Assembly (NCBI RefSeq): GCF_048060115.1
Contig: NZ_JBHMIM010000003.1
Coordinates: 62,001-126,000, forward strand
Direction: 5' to 3'
Length of the DNA: 64,000 bases
From: Micromonospora_E sp048060115
GTDB lineage: Bacteria > Actinomycetota > Actinomycetes > Mycobacteriales > Micromonosporaceae
Shown: positions 40,213 to 48,074 of the stretch, piece by piece
How positions within the stretch are numbered: position 1 is the stretch's first letter
Layout: the number at the start of each line of letters is the position of its first letter
The notes under the pieces: model-generated
Told to the model about the DNA's origin: nothing
Databases searched by the model: none
What the model saw: only the letters and a program-made list of their open reading frames with translations
Program-made: the position numbers and the translations under genes

Positions 40213-40883
40213 CGGGAGTGGCCCACCGTACGCAGCACACCGACGAAGTCGCGGGTCGCGCGGAACGTGCCACGGACGGAACCGGAGACCTTCGACCGGG
40301 TGCCGGCCGCTCGTGGCGCATATCTGACGTCCAGCTCGACGATCCGCCACCCGGCGCCCGCCGCCCGGATCAGCAGCTCCAGCGGATAGCCGAACGCCCG
40401 GTCTTCGACCCCGAGATCCAGTAGCGCCTGCCGGCGGGCCACCCGGATCGGGCTCAGGTCCCACAGCGGCACGCCCCGGTGCCGCAGCAACGCCGCCACC
40501 AGTGCGGTGCCGGCGCGGGCATGCCAGGGCCAGGCCGACGCCGAGACCGGACGACGGCGGCCGACGGCCAGCTCCGCCCGCCCCGCCGCCACCAGCTCGA
40601 CGAGCGGCGGCAGTTGCGCCGGATCGAACGAACCGTCCGCGTCCAGAACGCAGACCAGCTCCGTCTCGGCGGCCAGCAGGCCGGCGTGGACGGCGGCCCC
40701 GTACCCCCGGCGTGCCTCGTGCACCACGCGGGCACCGTGCCGGGCCGCGACCTCCGGTGAGCCGTCGCGCGAACCGTTGTCGACCACGACCGCCCGGTAA
40801 CCGGGCGGCAGTGCGGCAAGTACGCCCGGCAGGGCAGCGGCCTCGTCGAGGCAGGGCAGCACAACGTCGATCGGTGTCGGCAT
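40209..40883 (-). CDS. Glycosyltransferase family 2 (polyprenyl-phosphate sugar synthase-like)
   Basis: A 224-residue GT2 enzyme: DVVLPCLDEAAALPG opening, VVVDNGSRDGS, catalytic DxD in VLDADGSFDP, and GYPLELLIRAAGAGWRIVE. No transmembrane helices follow, so it would make a soluble or lipid-phosphate-linked product such as dolichyl-phosphate mannose. ATG follows TAGCGT by seven bases on the minus strand. First gene of a three-gene operon. Direct repeats upstream suggest regulation. Confidence 0.82.
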   Translation of the reverse strand: MPTPIDVVLPCLDEAAALPGVLAALPPGYRAVVVDNGSRDGSPEVAARHGARVVHEARRGYGAAVHAGLLAAETELVCVLDADGSFDPAQLPPLVELVAAGRAELAVGRRRPVSASAWPWHARAGTALVAALLRHRGVPLWDLSPIRVARRQALLDLGVEDRAFGYPLELLIRAAGAGWRIVELDVRYAPRAAGTRSKVSGSVRGTFRATRDFVGVLRTVGHSR

Positions 40884-40929
40884 ATCGCAGACGCTAGGGC
40901 CTGCCGCCGCCGCCCGGAGATGATCGATG

Positions 40930-40981
40930 CTTACGGAACTCTTACCGCGCGAAGGGATTCTTACCGAACGATTACCGCCGC
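40930..40981. promoter_or_regulatory. Two pairs of 11-base-spaced CTTAC repeats, divergent promoter
   Basis: CTTAC at 40930 and 40941, then CTTAC at 40960 and ATTAC at 40971. Each pair repeats one helical turn apart, as in sites for OmpR/PhoB-family response regulators. It lies between the divergent GT2 operon and the membrane protein at 41030. The same pattern is at 43631 and 43642. Confidence 0.55.
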
Positions 40982-41029
40982 GCCGGCACGCCCTCCGACG
41001 CCGGCCGGAGGCCGTACGTTCCGGTGGTC

Positions 41030-42415
41030 ATGACCACAAATTCTGTCTCGACCATCGCCCGGCGGTCCAGCCGCGCCGACCTGATCGTGCTCGGTGTCGA
41101 GCTGACGCTGATCGCCGCCGCCATCGTCGTCGGGGCGGTGCTCAACCGGCGGGGCGTGGGGCTGTACGCGGAAACCGCCCCGATCTACGCCTTCTGGCGA
41201 CCGCACCTCGGCTGGGGTACGCCGATCGCCGTCGCCGTCGCGGTCGCCGTCATCGTCTGGGGCGTACGCTGGGCGCGCACCGCCCGCTGGGGTCCGCTGC
41301 TCGGCGCTGGCTACCTCGCCGCTGTCGCCTGGACCCTGGCCCTGGCTCTGGTCGACGGCTGGTCCGCCGGTGTCGCCGAGCGACTCACCAACCAGGCCGA
41401 GTACCTGCACGAGGTGCACCGGATCACCGACATCGCCGCCATGCTGGCCGGCTTCAGCGACCGGATCCTCGACTTCGAGCCGGGATCCTGGTCGACGCAC
41501 ACCGCCGGTCATCCACCGGGCGCGCTGCTGGTCTTCGTCTGGTTGGACCGCATCGGCCTCGGTGGTGGTGCCGCCGCCGGCCTGGCCTGCATCCTGATCG
41601 GCGCGACCATGGTGGTCTCCATCCCGGCGACGCTGCGTTCGCTCGGTGCGGCGGACGCCGCCCGCACCGTGCTGCCGTTCCTGGTCCTGCTGCCCGGAGC
41701 GGTGTGGATCGGCGCGTCCGGTGACGGCGTCTTCACCGGAGTCGTCGCCGCCGGGCTGGCCCTGCTCGCCGCCCGACATCCGGTCGGGCCGCTCGCCGGC
41801 GGCGTGCTGCTCGGCTTCGCCCTCTACCTGTCGTACGGGTTCGTCCTCGTCGGACTGCTCGCCCTCGCGGTACTGGCGCTGCGACCCGGACGATTCCTGC
41901 CCGCACTGCTCAGTGCCGCCGCCGGGGTGGCCGCCGTCGCCGCCGCCTTCACCGTCGCCGGCTTCTGGTGGTGGGACGGCTACCAGCTGGTCGTGGTGCG
42001 CTACTACCAGGGCTGGGCCGCCGAACGCCCGTACGCCTACTGGGTGTGGGCCAACCTGGCAGCGATGCTGCTCTCCGCCGGCCTCGTCGTCGGTCCGGCG
42101 CTGCGTCGCACGATCGACGCAGCCCGGCGCGCCCGGCTCGGCCTGGGCGACCTGAGCGACGGCGCCGTGACCCGCGGGTGGCTCCGGGCGGCGGCCCGAC
42201 CCACCATCCTGCTTCCGCTCACCGCGGCGGTCGCGATCGCCGCGGCCGACCTGTCCGGGCTGAGCAAGGCCGAGGTCGAACGGATCTGGCTGCCGTTCGT
42301 CGTCTGGCTGCTGGTCGCCACCGCCCACCTGCCGGCCCGCACCCACCGTTGGTGGCTGGCCGGGCAGGCGGCCACCGCGCTGGCGGTCAACCACCTGCTG
42401 CTCACGTTCTCCTGA
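41030..42415 (+). CDS. Integral membrane protein, probable GT-C-type glycosyltransferase
   Basis: 461 residues with about 11 hydrophobic segments. The long loop after helix 3 (EYLHEVHRITDIAAML, then DFEPGSWSTHTAGHPPGALL) has the THxxGHPPG arrangement seen in actinobacterial lipid-linked-sugar mannosyltransferases. The catalytic Asp that GT-C enzymes carry in loop 1 is not obvious, so the activity is inference. Start ATG at 41030; the frame opens six bases earlier at GTG. Divergent from GT2, with the CTTAC repeats between, and facing the SDR gene, so it may take its product. Confidence 0.6.
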   Translation: MTTNSVSTIARRSSRADLIVLGVELTLIAAAIVVGAVLNRRGVGLYAETAPIYAFWRPHLGWGTPIAVAVAVAVIVWGVRWARTARWGPLLGAGYLAAVAWTLALALVDGWSAGVAERLTNQAEYLHEVHRITDIAAMLAGFSDRILDFEPGSWSTHTAGHPPGALLVFVWLDRIGLGGGAAAGLACILIGATMVVSIPATLRSLGAADAARTVLPFLVLLPGAVWIGASGDGVFTGVVAAGLALLAARHPVGPLAGGVLLGFALYLSYGFVLVGLLALAVLALRPGRFLPALLSAAAGVAAVAAAFTVAGFWWWDGYQLVVVRYYQGWAAERPYAYWVWANLAAMLLSAGLVVGPALRRTIDAARRARLGLGDLSDGAVTRGWLRAAARPTILLPLTAAVAIAAADLSGLSKAEVERIWLPFVVWLLVATAHLPARTHRWWLAGQAATALAVNHLLLTFS

Positions 42416-42430
42416 CCAGCGGTCGGCAGC

Positions 42431-43519
42431 TCAGCCGACGCCGACCGCCGGCTCCCGCCCGACGCCGACCGCCGGCTCCCGCAGCGGGTCGGTCGCGAAC
42501 GCCGCCACCCCGTCGGCGAACCGGACCCCGGCGGTGAACCCCAGCAGGTCCGCCGCCCGGCTGGGATCGGCCACCACGTGCCGGACGTCTGCGGCGCGGG
42601 CACCGCCGACGACCAGCGGGGCAGGTCCCCCCATCGCCGTGGCCAGCGTCCGTGCCAGGTCGCCGACCGTGTGCGGCTCGCCGGAACAGACGTTCACCGG
42701 CACCAAAGCGCCCACCGGTGCCTCGGCGACCAACGCCCGGACGTTGACCCGCGCGACGTCGGTGACGTGGACGAAGTCACGCTGCTGCCGACCGTCCTCC
42801 AACACCCGTGGCGGCCGGCCGTCGGCCAGCGCCGACCGGAAGATCGACGCAACCCCCGCGTACGGGGTGTCGCGGGGCATCCGGGGGCCGTACACGTTGT
42901 GGTAGCGAAGCGCCCAGCAGCCGCCGCCGGTCTGGCGGGCCCACGCCGACGCCAGATGCTCCTGGGCGAGCTTGGTCGCCGCGTAGGTGCTGCGCGGGTC
43001 CAGGGGCGCGTCCTCCGGGACCGTCGCCCACGCCAACGCGTCGCCGCAACGTGGGCAGCCGGGGTCGTACCGGCCGGCGGCCAGGTCCTCCGGACGGCGC
43101 GGCGCCGGCCGTACGTTGCCGTGTCTGGCACAGGTGTACCGACCCTCGCCGTACACCACCATCGAGCTGGCCAGCACCAGGCTGGTCACCCGGGCCCGGT
43201 GCATCGCGGCGAGCAGCACCGCCGTCGCGTAGTCGTTGTGGCCCGCGTAGCTCGGCGCGTCCGACGGGTCGAGGCCGTGCCCCACCATCGCCGCCTGGTG
43301 GCAGACCGCGTCCACGCCGGGAAGCAGCCGGTCGAGCAGCTCACCGTCGCGCACGTCCCCGTGGATCAGGTCGTGTCGGCCGGTCCATTCGGGAGGCTCA
43401 CCGCCGTGTGCCTGCGGCAGCAGCGCGTCCAGCGCCAGCACCTCGTGTCCGTCGTCGACCAACAGGTCGGCGATGTGCGACCCGATGAACCCGGCCGCGC
43501 CGGTGAGCAGTATCCGCAT
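42431..43519 (-). CDS. NAD-dependent SDR sugar epimerase/dehydratase with a cysteine-rich insertion
   Basis: An extended SDR of 362 residues: TGAAGFIGSHIADLL, DVRDGELL, SSMVVYG (catalytic Ser), YAATK (Tyr-Lys) and LRYHNVYGP. Between the Ser strand and the Tyr helix is an insertion YTCARHGNVRP...GCPRCGDA, four cysteines spaced like a zinc knuckle, uncommon in SDRs. C-terminal 16 residues are the tandem repeat REPAVGVG. ATG follows TACGGT by six bases on the minus strand. Which sugar it uses is unknown; the neighbours suggest an envelope glycan. Confidence 0.8.
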   Translation of the reverse strand: MRILLTGAAGFIGSHIADLLVDDGHEVLALDALLPQAHGGEPPEWTGRHDLIHGDVRDGELLDRLLPGVDAVCHQAAMVGHGLDPSDAPSYAGHNDYATAVLLAAMHRARVTSLVLASSMVVYGEGRYTCARHGNVRPAPRRPEDLAAGRYDPGCPRCGDALAWATVPEDAPLDPRSTYAATKLAQEHLASAWARQTGGGCWALRYHNVYGPRMPRDTPYAGVASIFRSALADGRPPRVLEDGRQQRDFVHVTDVARVNVRALVAEAPVGALVPVNVCSGEPHTVGDLARTLATAMGGPAPLVVGGARAADVRHVVADPSRAADLLGFTAGVRFADGVAAFATDPLREPAVGVGREPAVGVG

Positions 43520-43570
43520 CCGCTCACCGTACGACCGGCATCGGCACGCCCAGTTCCGCTGCCGGCTGCC

Positions 43571-43646
43571 GTCAGAATTTCGTAACAACCGCCGGCGATT
43601 CGGATCGCACCACCGCCGGGGTCCGGTCGCGTAAGGAATCCGTAAG
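43571..43646. promoter_or_regulatory. CTTAC-type repeats in the second divergent promoter
   Basis: GTAAG at 43631 and 43642 (minus-strand CTTAC) are 11 bases apart, and a weaker pair, GTCAG at 43571 and GTAAC at 43582, has the same spacing. They lie between the SDR and the oxidoreductase genes. Same motif as at 40930-40981 in the opposite orientation. Confidence 0.5.
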
Positions 43647-43729
43647 CGCCGAACCGGCCATTGTCCCCGGCTGCGGCGAATAGCCTGCTGGCACCCGGTC
43701 GGCTCCGTGACCGTCCCGAGGAGACAATC

Positions 43730-45022
43730 GTGCCCGTCGACGAACCCGCACCACCGCCGTCCGACGACGCCGCACCCATCGGGGCGGCTCCCAGCGCGAC
43801 CGGCACCACGGCGGGTCCCCGCGTCGCCCTGCTCGTCCGGTGGCGCAGCCCGCTGCGCGGGGCCTGGCTGACCTCGGTCCTCGGGGCCGTCCTGCTGGTC
43901 GGCCTGCCGCTGGTCATCGTCACCGGACTGCTCGACTACAGCGCCTACGGACCGCAGGCGATGCCGGCCGACGTGGGCTGGCTGCGGCTGCCGTCCTTCG
44001 ACTGGCCGACCCGGCCGTCCTGGCTGTTCCGGGTCAGTCAGGGCCTGCACGTCGCCCTCGGCATCGCGCTGATCCCGGTGATCCTGGTCAAGCTCTGGTC
44101 GGTCATTCCGAAACTGTTCACCTGGCCGCCGGTCCGCTCGGTGGCACACGCACTGGAACGCGTTTCTCTGCTGTTGCTCGTTGGCGGAATTCTGTTCCAG
44201 ACCGTCACCGGCGTACTCAACGTGCAGTACGCGTATCTGTTCGGGTTCGACTTCTACACCGCCCACTACTTCGGTGCCTGGGTGTTCACCGCCGCGTTCG
44301 TCGTCCACGTCATCCTCAAGCTGCCCCGGATGATCGCCACGCTGCGGTCCCGACCCGGCCGCGTCGAGCCTGACGAGCTGGTCGCCCCGCACCCCGGTCC
44401 GGCGACCATGAGCCGACGCGGGCTACTCGCCCTCACCGGCGGCGGATCGCTGCTGCTGGCCGTGACGACGGTCGGGCAGAGCCTCGACGGCCCGTGGCGG
44501 CGCCTCGCGGTGCTGCTGCCCCGGGGCCGGCAGCCCGGCGACGGACCGAACGGCTTCCCGGTCAACCGGACGGCCGCCGCCGCCGGCATCCGGCCAGCCG
44601 ACACCGGCCCAGACTGGCGGCTGGAGCTGCGGGACGCCGCCGGCCGCACCGTACGGCTCGACCGCGATCAACTATTCGCGATGCCGCTGCACACCGCCCG
44701 GCTGCCGATCGCCTGCGTCGAAGGCTGGTCGACGCTGCAGACCTGGACCGGCGTACGACTGCGTGACCTCGCCGCCCTCGCCGGGGTGCCCGAGCCGACG
44801 TCGGCGCTGGTCCGCTCCATCCAGCGCAGCGGGCTGTTCAACAAGGCGACGCTGCAGGCCAATCAGGTGCTCGACGGCGACTCGTTGCTGGCCCTGCGGG
44901 TCAACGGGGTCGACCTGTCAGCGGACCACGGCTTCCCGGCCCGGATCATCGTGCCGGCCCTGCCCGGGGTGCGGTGCACCAAATGGGTCCGCGCCATCGA
45001 GTTCCAGGGCCCACGCCGATGA
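43730..45022 (+). CDS. Cytochrome b-like membrane domain fused to a sulfite-oxidase-type molybdopterin domain
   Basis: 430 residues. Residues about 50-215 hold four hydrophobic segments with histidines (GLHVALGIALI, AHYFGAWVFTAAFVVHVILK) suitable for heme b ligation, like cytochrome b561. From about 260 a sulfite-oxidase-family Mo domain follows: LRDAAGRTVRLDRDQL, then LPIACVEGWSTLQTW, whose C329 would ligate Mo-MPT. Together this would pass electrons between a membrane quinone or heme and a small substrate; MsrP (methionine sulfoxide reductase) is one analogue. GAGGAGA lies five bases before the GTG. The stop overlaps the next gene (ATGA). Function is inferred from domains. Confidence 0.78.
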   Translation: MPVDEPAPPPSDDAAPIGAAPSATGTTAGPRVALLVRWRSPLRGAWLTSVLGAVLLVGLPLVIVTGLLDYSAYGPQAMPADVGWLRLPSFDWPTRPSWLFRVSQGLHVALGIALIPVILVKLWSVIPKLFTWPPVRSVAHALERVSLLLLVGGILFQTVTGVLNVQYAYLFGFDFYTAHYFGAWVFTAAFVVHVILKLPRMIATLRSRPGRVEPDELVAPHPGPATMSRRGLLALTGGGSLLLAVTTVGQSLDGPWRRLAVLLPRGRQPGDGPNGFPVNRTAAAAGIRPADTGPDWRLELRDAAGRTVRLDRDQLFAMPLHTARLPIACVEGWSTLQTWTGVRLRDLAALAGVPEPTSALVRSIQRSGLFNKATLQANQVLDGDSLLALRVNGVDLSADHGFPARIIVPALPGVRCTKWVRAIEFQGPRR

Positions 45023-45486
45023 CCCGAATCAGGTACGGCGCGCCGATCTGGCAGTTGCCGCTGCTGGTCGCCTGCTTCACCGTCACCGGGTGGATCGTCG
45101 CGCGGCTGTCCGGCGAGGCCACCGCCGTACGGATGCTGACCTGGTTCCTGGCCGCGGTCGTCGCCCACGACCTGGTCCTCTACCCGCTCGCCGCGACGGC
45201 CGACCGAGTCCTGGTCACCGCCGCCGGCATCGGCGGCCGGCTCCGACCTGCCGTACGGCGGGCGGTGGTGAACCACGTCCGAGTCCCCGCCCTCGGCGCG
45301 GCGCTGCTGTTCCTCGTGTACCTGCCGGGCATCCTGCGCCTCGGCGGTGGTGCCTTCACCGCCGCGACCGGCCTGACCCAGGAGCCTTACCTGAGTCGCT
45401 GGCTGCTGGTCAGCTCGACGATGTTCGCCGTCAGCGGCCTGCTGCTCGCCGCACGGCTGACGCTCCGCCGGACTCGGCGGCGGTAG
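45019..45486 (+). CDS. Small membrane protein coupled to the oxidoreductase
   Basis: A 155-residue protein with four hydrophobic segments, in the pattern of a helix hairpin, an Arg-rich loop (GGRLRPAVRRAVVNHVRVP) and a second hairpin. It overlaps the oxidoreductase stop by four bases. It may be an accessory subunit. No family recognised. Its TAG stop lies in the -10 hexamer of the VOC gene. Confidence 0.65.
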   Translation: MTRIRYGAPIWQLPLLVACFTVTGWIVARLSGEATAVRMLTWFLAAVVAHDLVLYPLAATADRVLVTAAGIGGRLRPAVRRAVVNHVRVPALGAALLFLVYLPGILRLGGGAFTAATGLTQEPYLSRWLLVSSTMFAVSGLLLAARLTLRRTRRR

Positions 45487-45489
45487 CCT
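45484..45489 (+). promoter_or_regulatory. -10 hexamer TAGCCT of the VOC gene, sharing the upstream stop codon
   Basis: TAGCCT ends six bases before the ATG at 45496. Its TAG is the stop codon of the membrane-protein gene. Fits a leaderless promoter. Confidence 0.45.
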
Positions 45490-45495
45490 GACCAG

Positions 45496-45849
45496 ATGAT
45501 CGGACGACTCTCGGCGATCGTTCTCGACTGCCCGGACCCGCAGCGGCTGGCCCGGTTCTACTGCGAACTGCTCGGGTACGAGATCACCCGGGTCGACGGC
45601 AGTTGGATCGACATCTCCGACGGCGACGGCCCACGGATCAGCTTTCAGCACGCCCCGGACCATCAGCCACCCCGCTGGCCGGACCCGGGCCGGCCGCAGC
45701 AGGTCCATCTGGATGTCCGGGTCGACGACATCGATCGTGCCGAACAGGCCGTGCTCGCGCTCGGCGCCACCCGGCTGTCGGACGTCGAGCCAGGCTTCCG
45801 GGTGTACGCCGACCCCGCCGGCCACCCGTTCTGCCTCGAATTCGACTAG
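45496..45849 (+). CDS. VOC-family (glyoxalase/bleomycin-resistance-like) protein
   Basis: A 117-residue single VOC domain: LSAIVLDCPDPQRLARFYCELLGYE start, HLDVRVDDIDRAEQAVLALGAT middle and YADPAGHPFCLEFD end. His (VHLDV) and Glu (LEFD) metal-ligand positions are present. Could be a dioxygenase-, lyase- or antibiotic-binding type; the family does not decide. Probably a leaderless mRNA. Confidence 0.85.
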   Translation: MIGRLSAIVLDCPDPQRLARFYCELLGYEITRVDGSWIDISDGDGPRISFQHAPDHQPPRWPDPGRPQQVHLDVRVDDIDRAEQAVLALGATRLSDVEPGFRVYADPAGHPFCLEFD

Positions 45850-45943
45850 ACCGCCACAATGCGCCCGAAGACGTCGGCGTCGGTCTCCTGCAGCCAACCG
45901 GACCGGTGAGCTGTCGGCCGAGATCGGCGGCAGGATGGGTGGC

Positions 45944-46807
45944 ATGGGCAGGGCGAGTGAGCGCCGGACGGTGCTGCGGATCGACGTCGGCGACGAGAGC
46001 GACACTGGCGGGCCGACTCGGCGGGTACGCCGGATGGACACCGTCGCGGGTGAGGAGCCGCTGGAGATCCGGGTCGGCCCGGCCGGGCCGGGCCGGCGGC
46101 CCCCGCTGGCGGTCACCATGCGTACGCCGGGTCACGACATCGACCTGGCGATCGGCTTCCTGCTGACCGAAGGGCTGATCGGGGCCGCCGACGACGTGGT
46201 GACCGCCCAATTGTGCGCCGGCACCGACACCCCGAACACATACAACGTGGTCGACGTGACCCTCGCCGAGCATGTGCCGCCACCGGAGACGGACCCGGCC
46301 CGCAACTTCTACACGACCAGTTCGTGCGGGGTGTGCGGCAAGGCCAGCATCGACGCCGTCCGCACCCGGTCCAGCTTCGACGTGGCCGCCGACCGGACCA
46401 CGCTCACCCCGCGACTGCTGGCCGGCCTGCCGGACCGGCTGCGCGCCGCCCAACAGGGCTTCGACCGCACCGGTGGGCTGCACGCCGCCGGGCTGTTCAC
46501 CGCCGACGGGCAACTGCGCGTGGTCCGCGAGGACGTCGGCCGGCACAACGCCGTCGACAAGGTGATCGGCTGGGCGGCCCGGGAGAAGCAGCTGCCACTG
46601 CACGGTCACCTGCTGCTGGTCTCCGGGCGGGCGAGTTTCGAGCTCACCCAGAAGGCATGGATGGCCGGCATTCCCGTGCTCGCGGCGATCTCCGCACCGA
46701 GCACCCTGGCGGTGGCGCTCGCCGAGGAAGCCGGCATGACTCTGGTCGGCTTCCTGCGCGGTTCGACGATGAACGTCTACGCCGGGGCCGAGCGCCTCGC
46801 CGACTAG
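45944..46807 (+). CDS. fdhD: Formate dehydrogenase accessory sulfurtransferase FdhD
   Basis: FdhD carries sulfur from cysteine desulfurase to the Mo-bis-MGD cofactor of formate-dehydrogenase-like enzymes. The 287-residue protein has the family signature EEPLEIRV, TPGHDIDLAIGFLLTEGLI, the cysteine pair in SSCGVCGKASID, REDVGRHNAVDKVIG and SGRASFELTQKAWMAGIP. It may serve the FdhF-type enzyme encoded 10 kb away. Two close ATGs (45935 and 45944); I chose the second, with AGG nine bases before. A perfect hairpin follows the stop. Confidence 0.92.
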   Translation: MGRASERRTVLRIDVGDESDTGGPTRRVRRMDTVAGEEPLEIRVGPAGPGRRPPLAVTMRTPGHDIDLAIGFLLTEGLIGAADDVVTAQLCAGTDTPNTYNVVDVTLAEHVPPPETDPARNFYTTSSCGVCGKASIDAVRTRSSFDVAADRTTLTPRLLAGLPDRLRAAQQGFDRTGGLHAAGLFTADGQLRVVREDVGRHNAVDKVIGWAAREKQLPLHGHLLLVSGRASFELTQKAWMAGIPVLAAISAPSTLAVALAEEAGMTLVGFLRGSTMNVYAGAERLAD

Positions 46808-46866
46808 GCCGCCGGGCAGGGCCCGAGCCAGTAGGGCGGGGCGGCCGGAATCGATGTCTGTTCCAC

Positions 46867-46908
46867 CGTGATCCCGTAGCGGGATCAAAATCCCGCTACG
46901 GGATCACG
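46867..46908. repeat. 19-base-pair hairpin made of two inner palindromes
   Basis: Arms 46867-46885 and 46890-46908 are perfect complements with the loop caaa. Each arm itself contains a palindrome (atcccg-tag-cgggat and atcccg-cta-cgggat). It lies 60 bases after the fdhD stop, so may terminate it, or it may be a binding site with four half sites. Confidence 0.7.
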
Positions 46909-47010
46909 CCAGAAGAGTTCCGAGCGCCCAGACATCGACCGGTGGTCGGGTGACCAGCTCTTCTCCGTCACGGCTGGCAGGGCACACGTCGCGTCGCTGC
47001 TGCCTCGCTG

Positions 47011-47226
47011 TCAGGAGAGTCGCGCCGGGCAATCCTCATCAAGGTGTACGGACATCCCTGCCCGGCTTCGCCGCCACGGCGAGAGGCGGAGGAGGAACCC
47101 TGCGATTCCGGCGAGGATCTTGAGTACCAAGACGCTCGCCTCACCCGCGCTCCGCCACCGGCTGGTGCGCGTCTGCGGGATCTTGCCCCGGTTGGCTAAG
47201 CCGTCCGGGTCTTGCAGCGCTACCAC
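47011..47226 (-). CDS. Small single-helix membrane protein of unknown function
   Basis: 71 residues from a GTG with a perfect AAGGAGGT six bases upstream, unusually good for this region. Sequence: hydrophilic start (VALQDPDGLANRGKIPQTR), one hydrophobic helix (VLVLKILAGIAGFLLRL, residues about 33-49) and a basic then acidic tail ending CPARLS. No family recognised. It could be a small membrane or peptide-type product; the strong ribosome-binding site is the only positive evidence of expression. Confidence 0.5.
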   Translation of the reverse strand: MVALQDPDGLANRGKIPQTRTSRWRSAGEASVLVLKILAGIAGFLLRLSPWRRSRAGMSVHLDEDCPARLS

Positions 47227-47474
47227 AGAACAACCTCCTTCGGCCGGGAGAGCGTTCGCCTCCCGCGCGCCGAGGCGAACGGTTGCTTTCCGACCGCGAG
47301 GCCGTTTCCAGTGGTGCACCAAACACTCTAGTTGCCGCCTGTAGCCGCCCTGGCGCGGGCATCGACCCGGCGGTAGCTGTCCGGCGATCAGCCCGAAGGC
47401 AATCTGAGTCAAAACCGCCAGCGCTGGGCTACGCGGGGGACGCACCCCGACCGCTGCCACGAGAGTTGCTGCAG

Positions 47475-47735
47475 CTAGCGATGGCAGAAGCCCTTGGCTA
47501 GCTCAACGAACGCCGACCAGGCGACCGGGCCGAAGGCGAGCGTCCCGCCGTCGCGGTCCTTGGTGTCCCGGACGAGGACGTGGCCCGGAAGGTTGTCAGC
47601 GACCTCGACGCACGAACCACTGTCGGACTTGATGCTCTTGCGCCATCGCGGAGTGTTGGACGATGACGACGTCTGACCCCTGGTGTGCCCCGGGGCGGGC
47701 AATCCCGTTGCCGCCCCCGCCTCGGGGGACTCCAT
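47475..47735 (-). CDS. DUF397 family protein
   Basis: 86 residues with the DUF397 core: TPRWRKSIKSDSGSCVEVAD, then NLPGHVLVRDTKDRDGGTLA and FGPVAWSAFVELAKGF. These small actinobacterial proteins usually follow a helix-turn-helix regulator (Bld-type, XRE/DUF5753) and may act as its antagonist. No regulator is seen upstream here, so the gene is an orphan. N-terminal 26 residues are not conserved-looking; the ATG at 47735 is the only normal start in the frame. Confidence 0.75.
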   Translation of the reverse strand: MESPEAGAATGLPAPGHTRGQTSSSSNTPRWRKSIKSDSGSCVEVADNLPGHVLVRDTKDRDGGTLAFGPVAWSAFVELAKGFCHR

Positions 47736-48074
47736 AGCTCGCAGTCACCGAGGGGGAGACTGCGCGGCCCCTGCTGACCCCCCGGGGTGAGCACACTCGC
47801 ACCTCACCGCTCCCCACGGCCGCCGCTCAGTGCCTGTACACCCCGGGGCCTTCCCGCGACCCCGGGGGTCGCTCGGCGGTGGTTTGCGCAGTTCCCGCAG
47901 AACCGCATCCCCGCGCCTTCCCGGGGGACAGGATGGGAGACCCGGGTGGAGTCCTGCTCACCTCGGGGCCCAACCAGGGAGTCCGGCTTACTCGACCGTC
48001 GGGGTCAGCTAGGCCGGACTCCCCGCCTACATCTACTCGGGTGCCGAACAGCTCACGGACTGAGCTGCGGCGAT
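47736..48074. other. Non-coding gap rich in cccgggg runs
   Basis: Neither strand has a convincing gene in these 339 bases. Several short cccgggg palindromes are visible and an 11-base inverted repeat (gggagtccggc at 47977, gccggactccc at 48013) with a 25-base loop, perhaps a terminator for the DUF4192 gene. No trace of the regulator expected with DUF397 was found. Confidence 0.5.
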
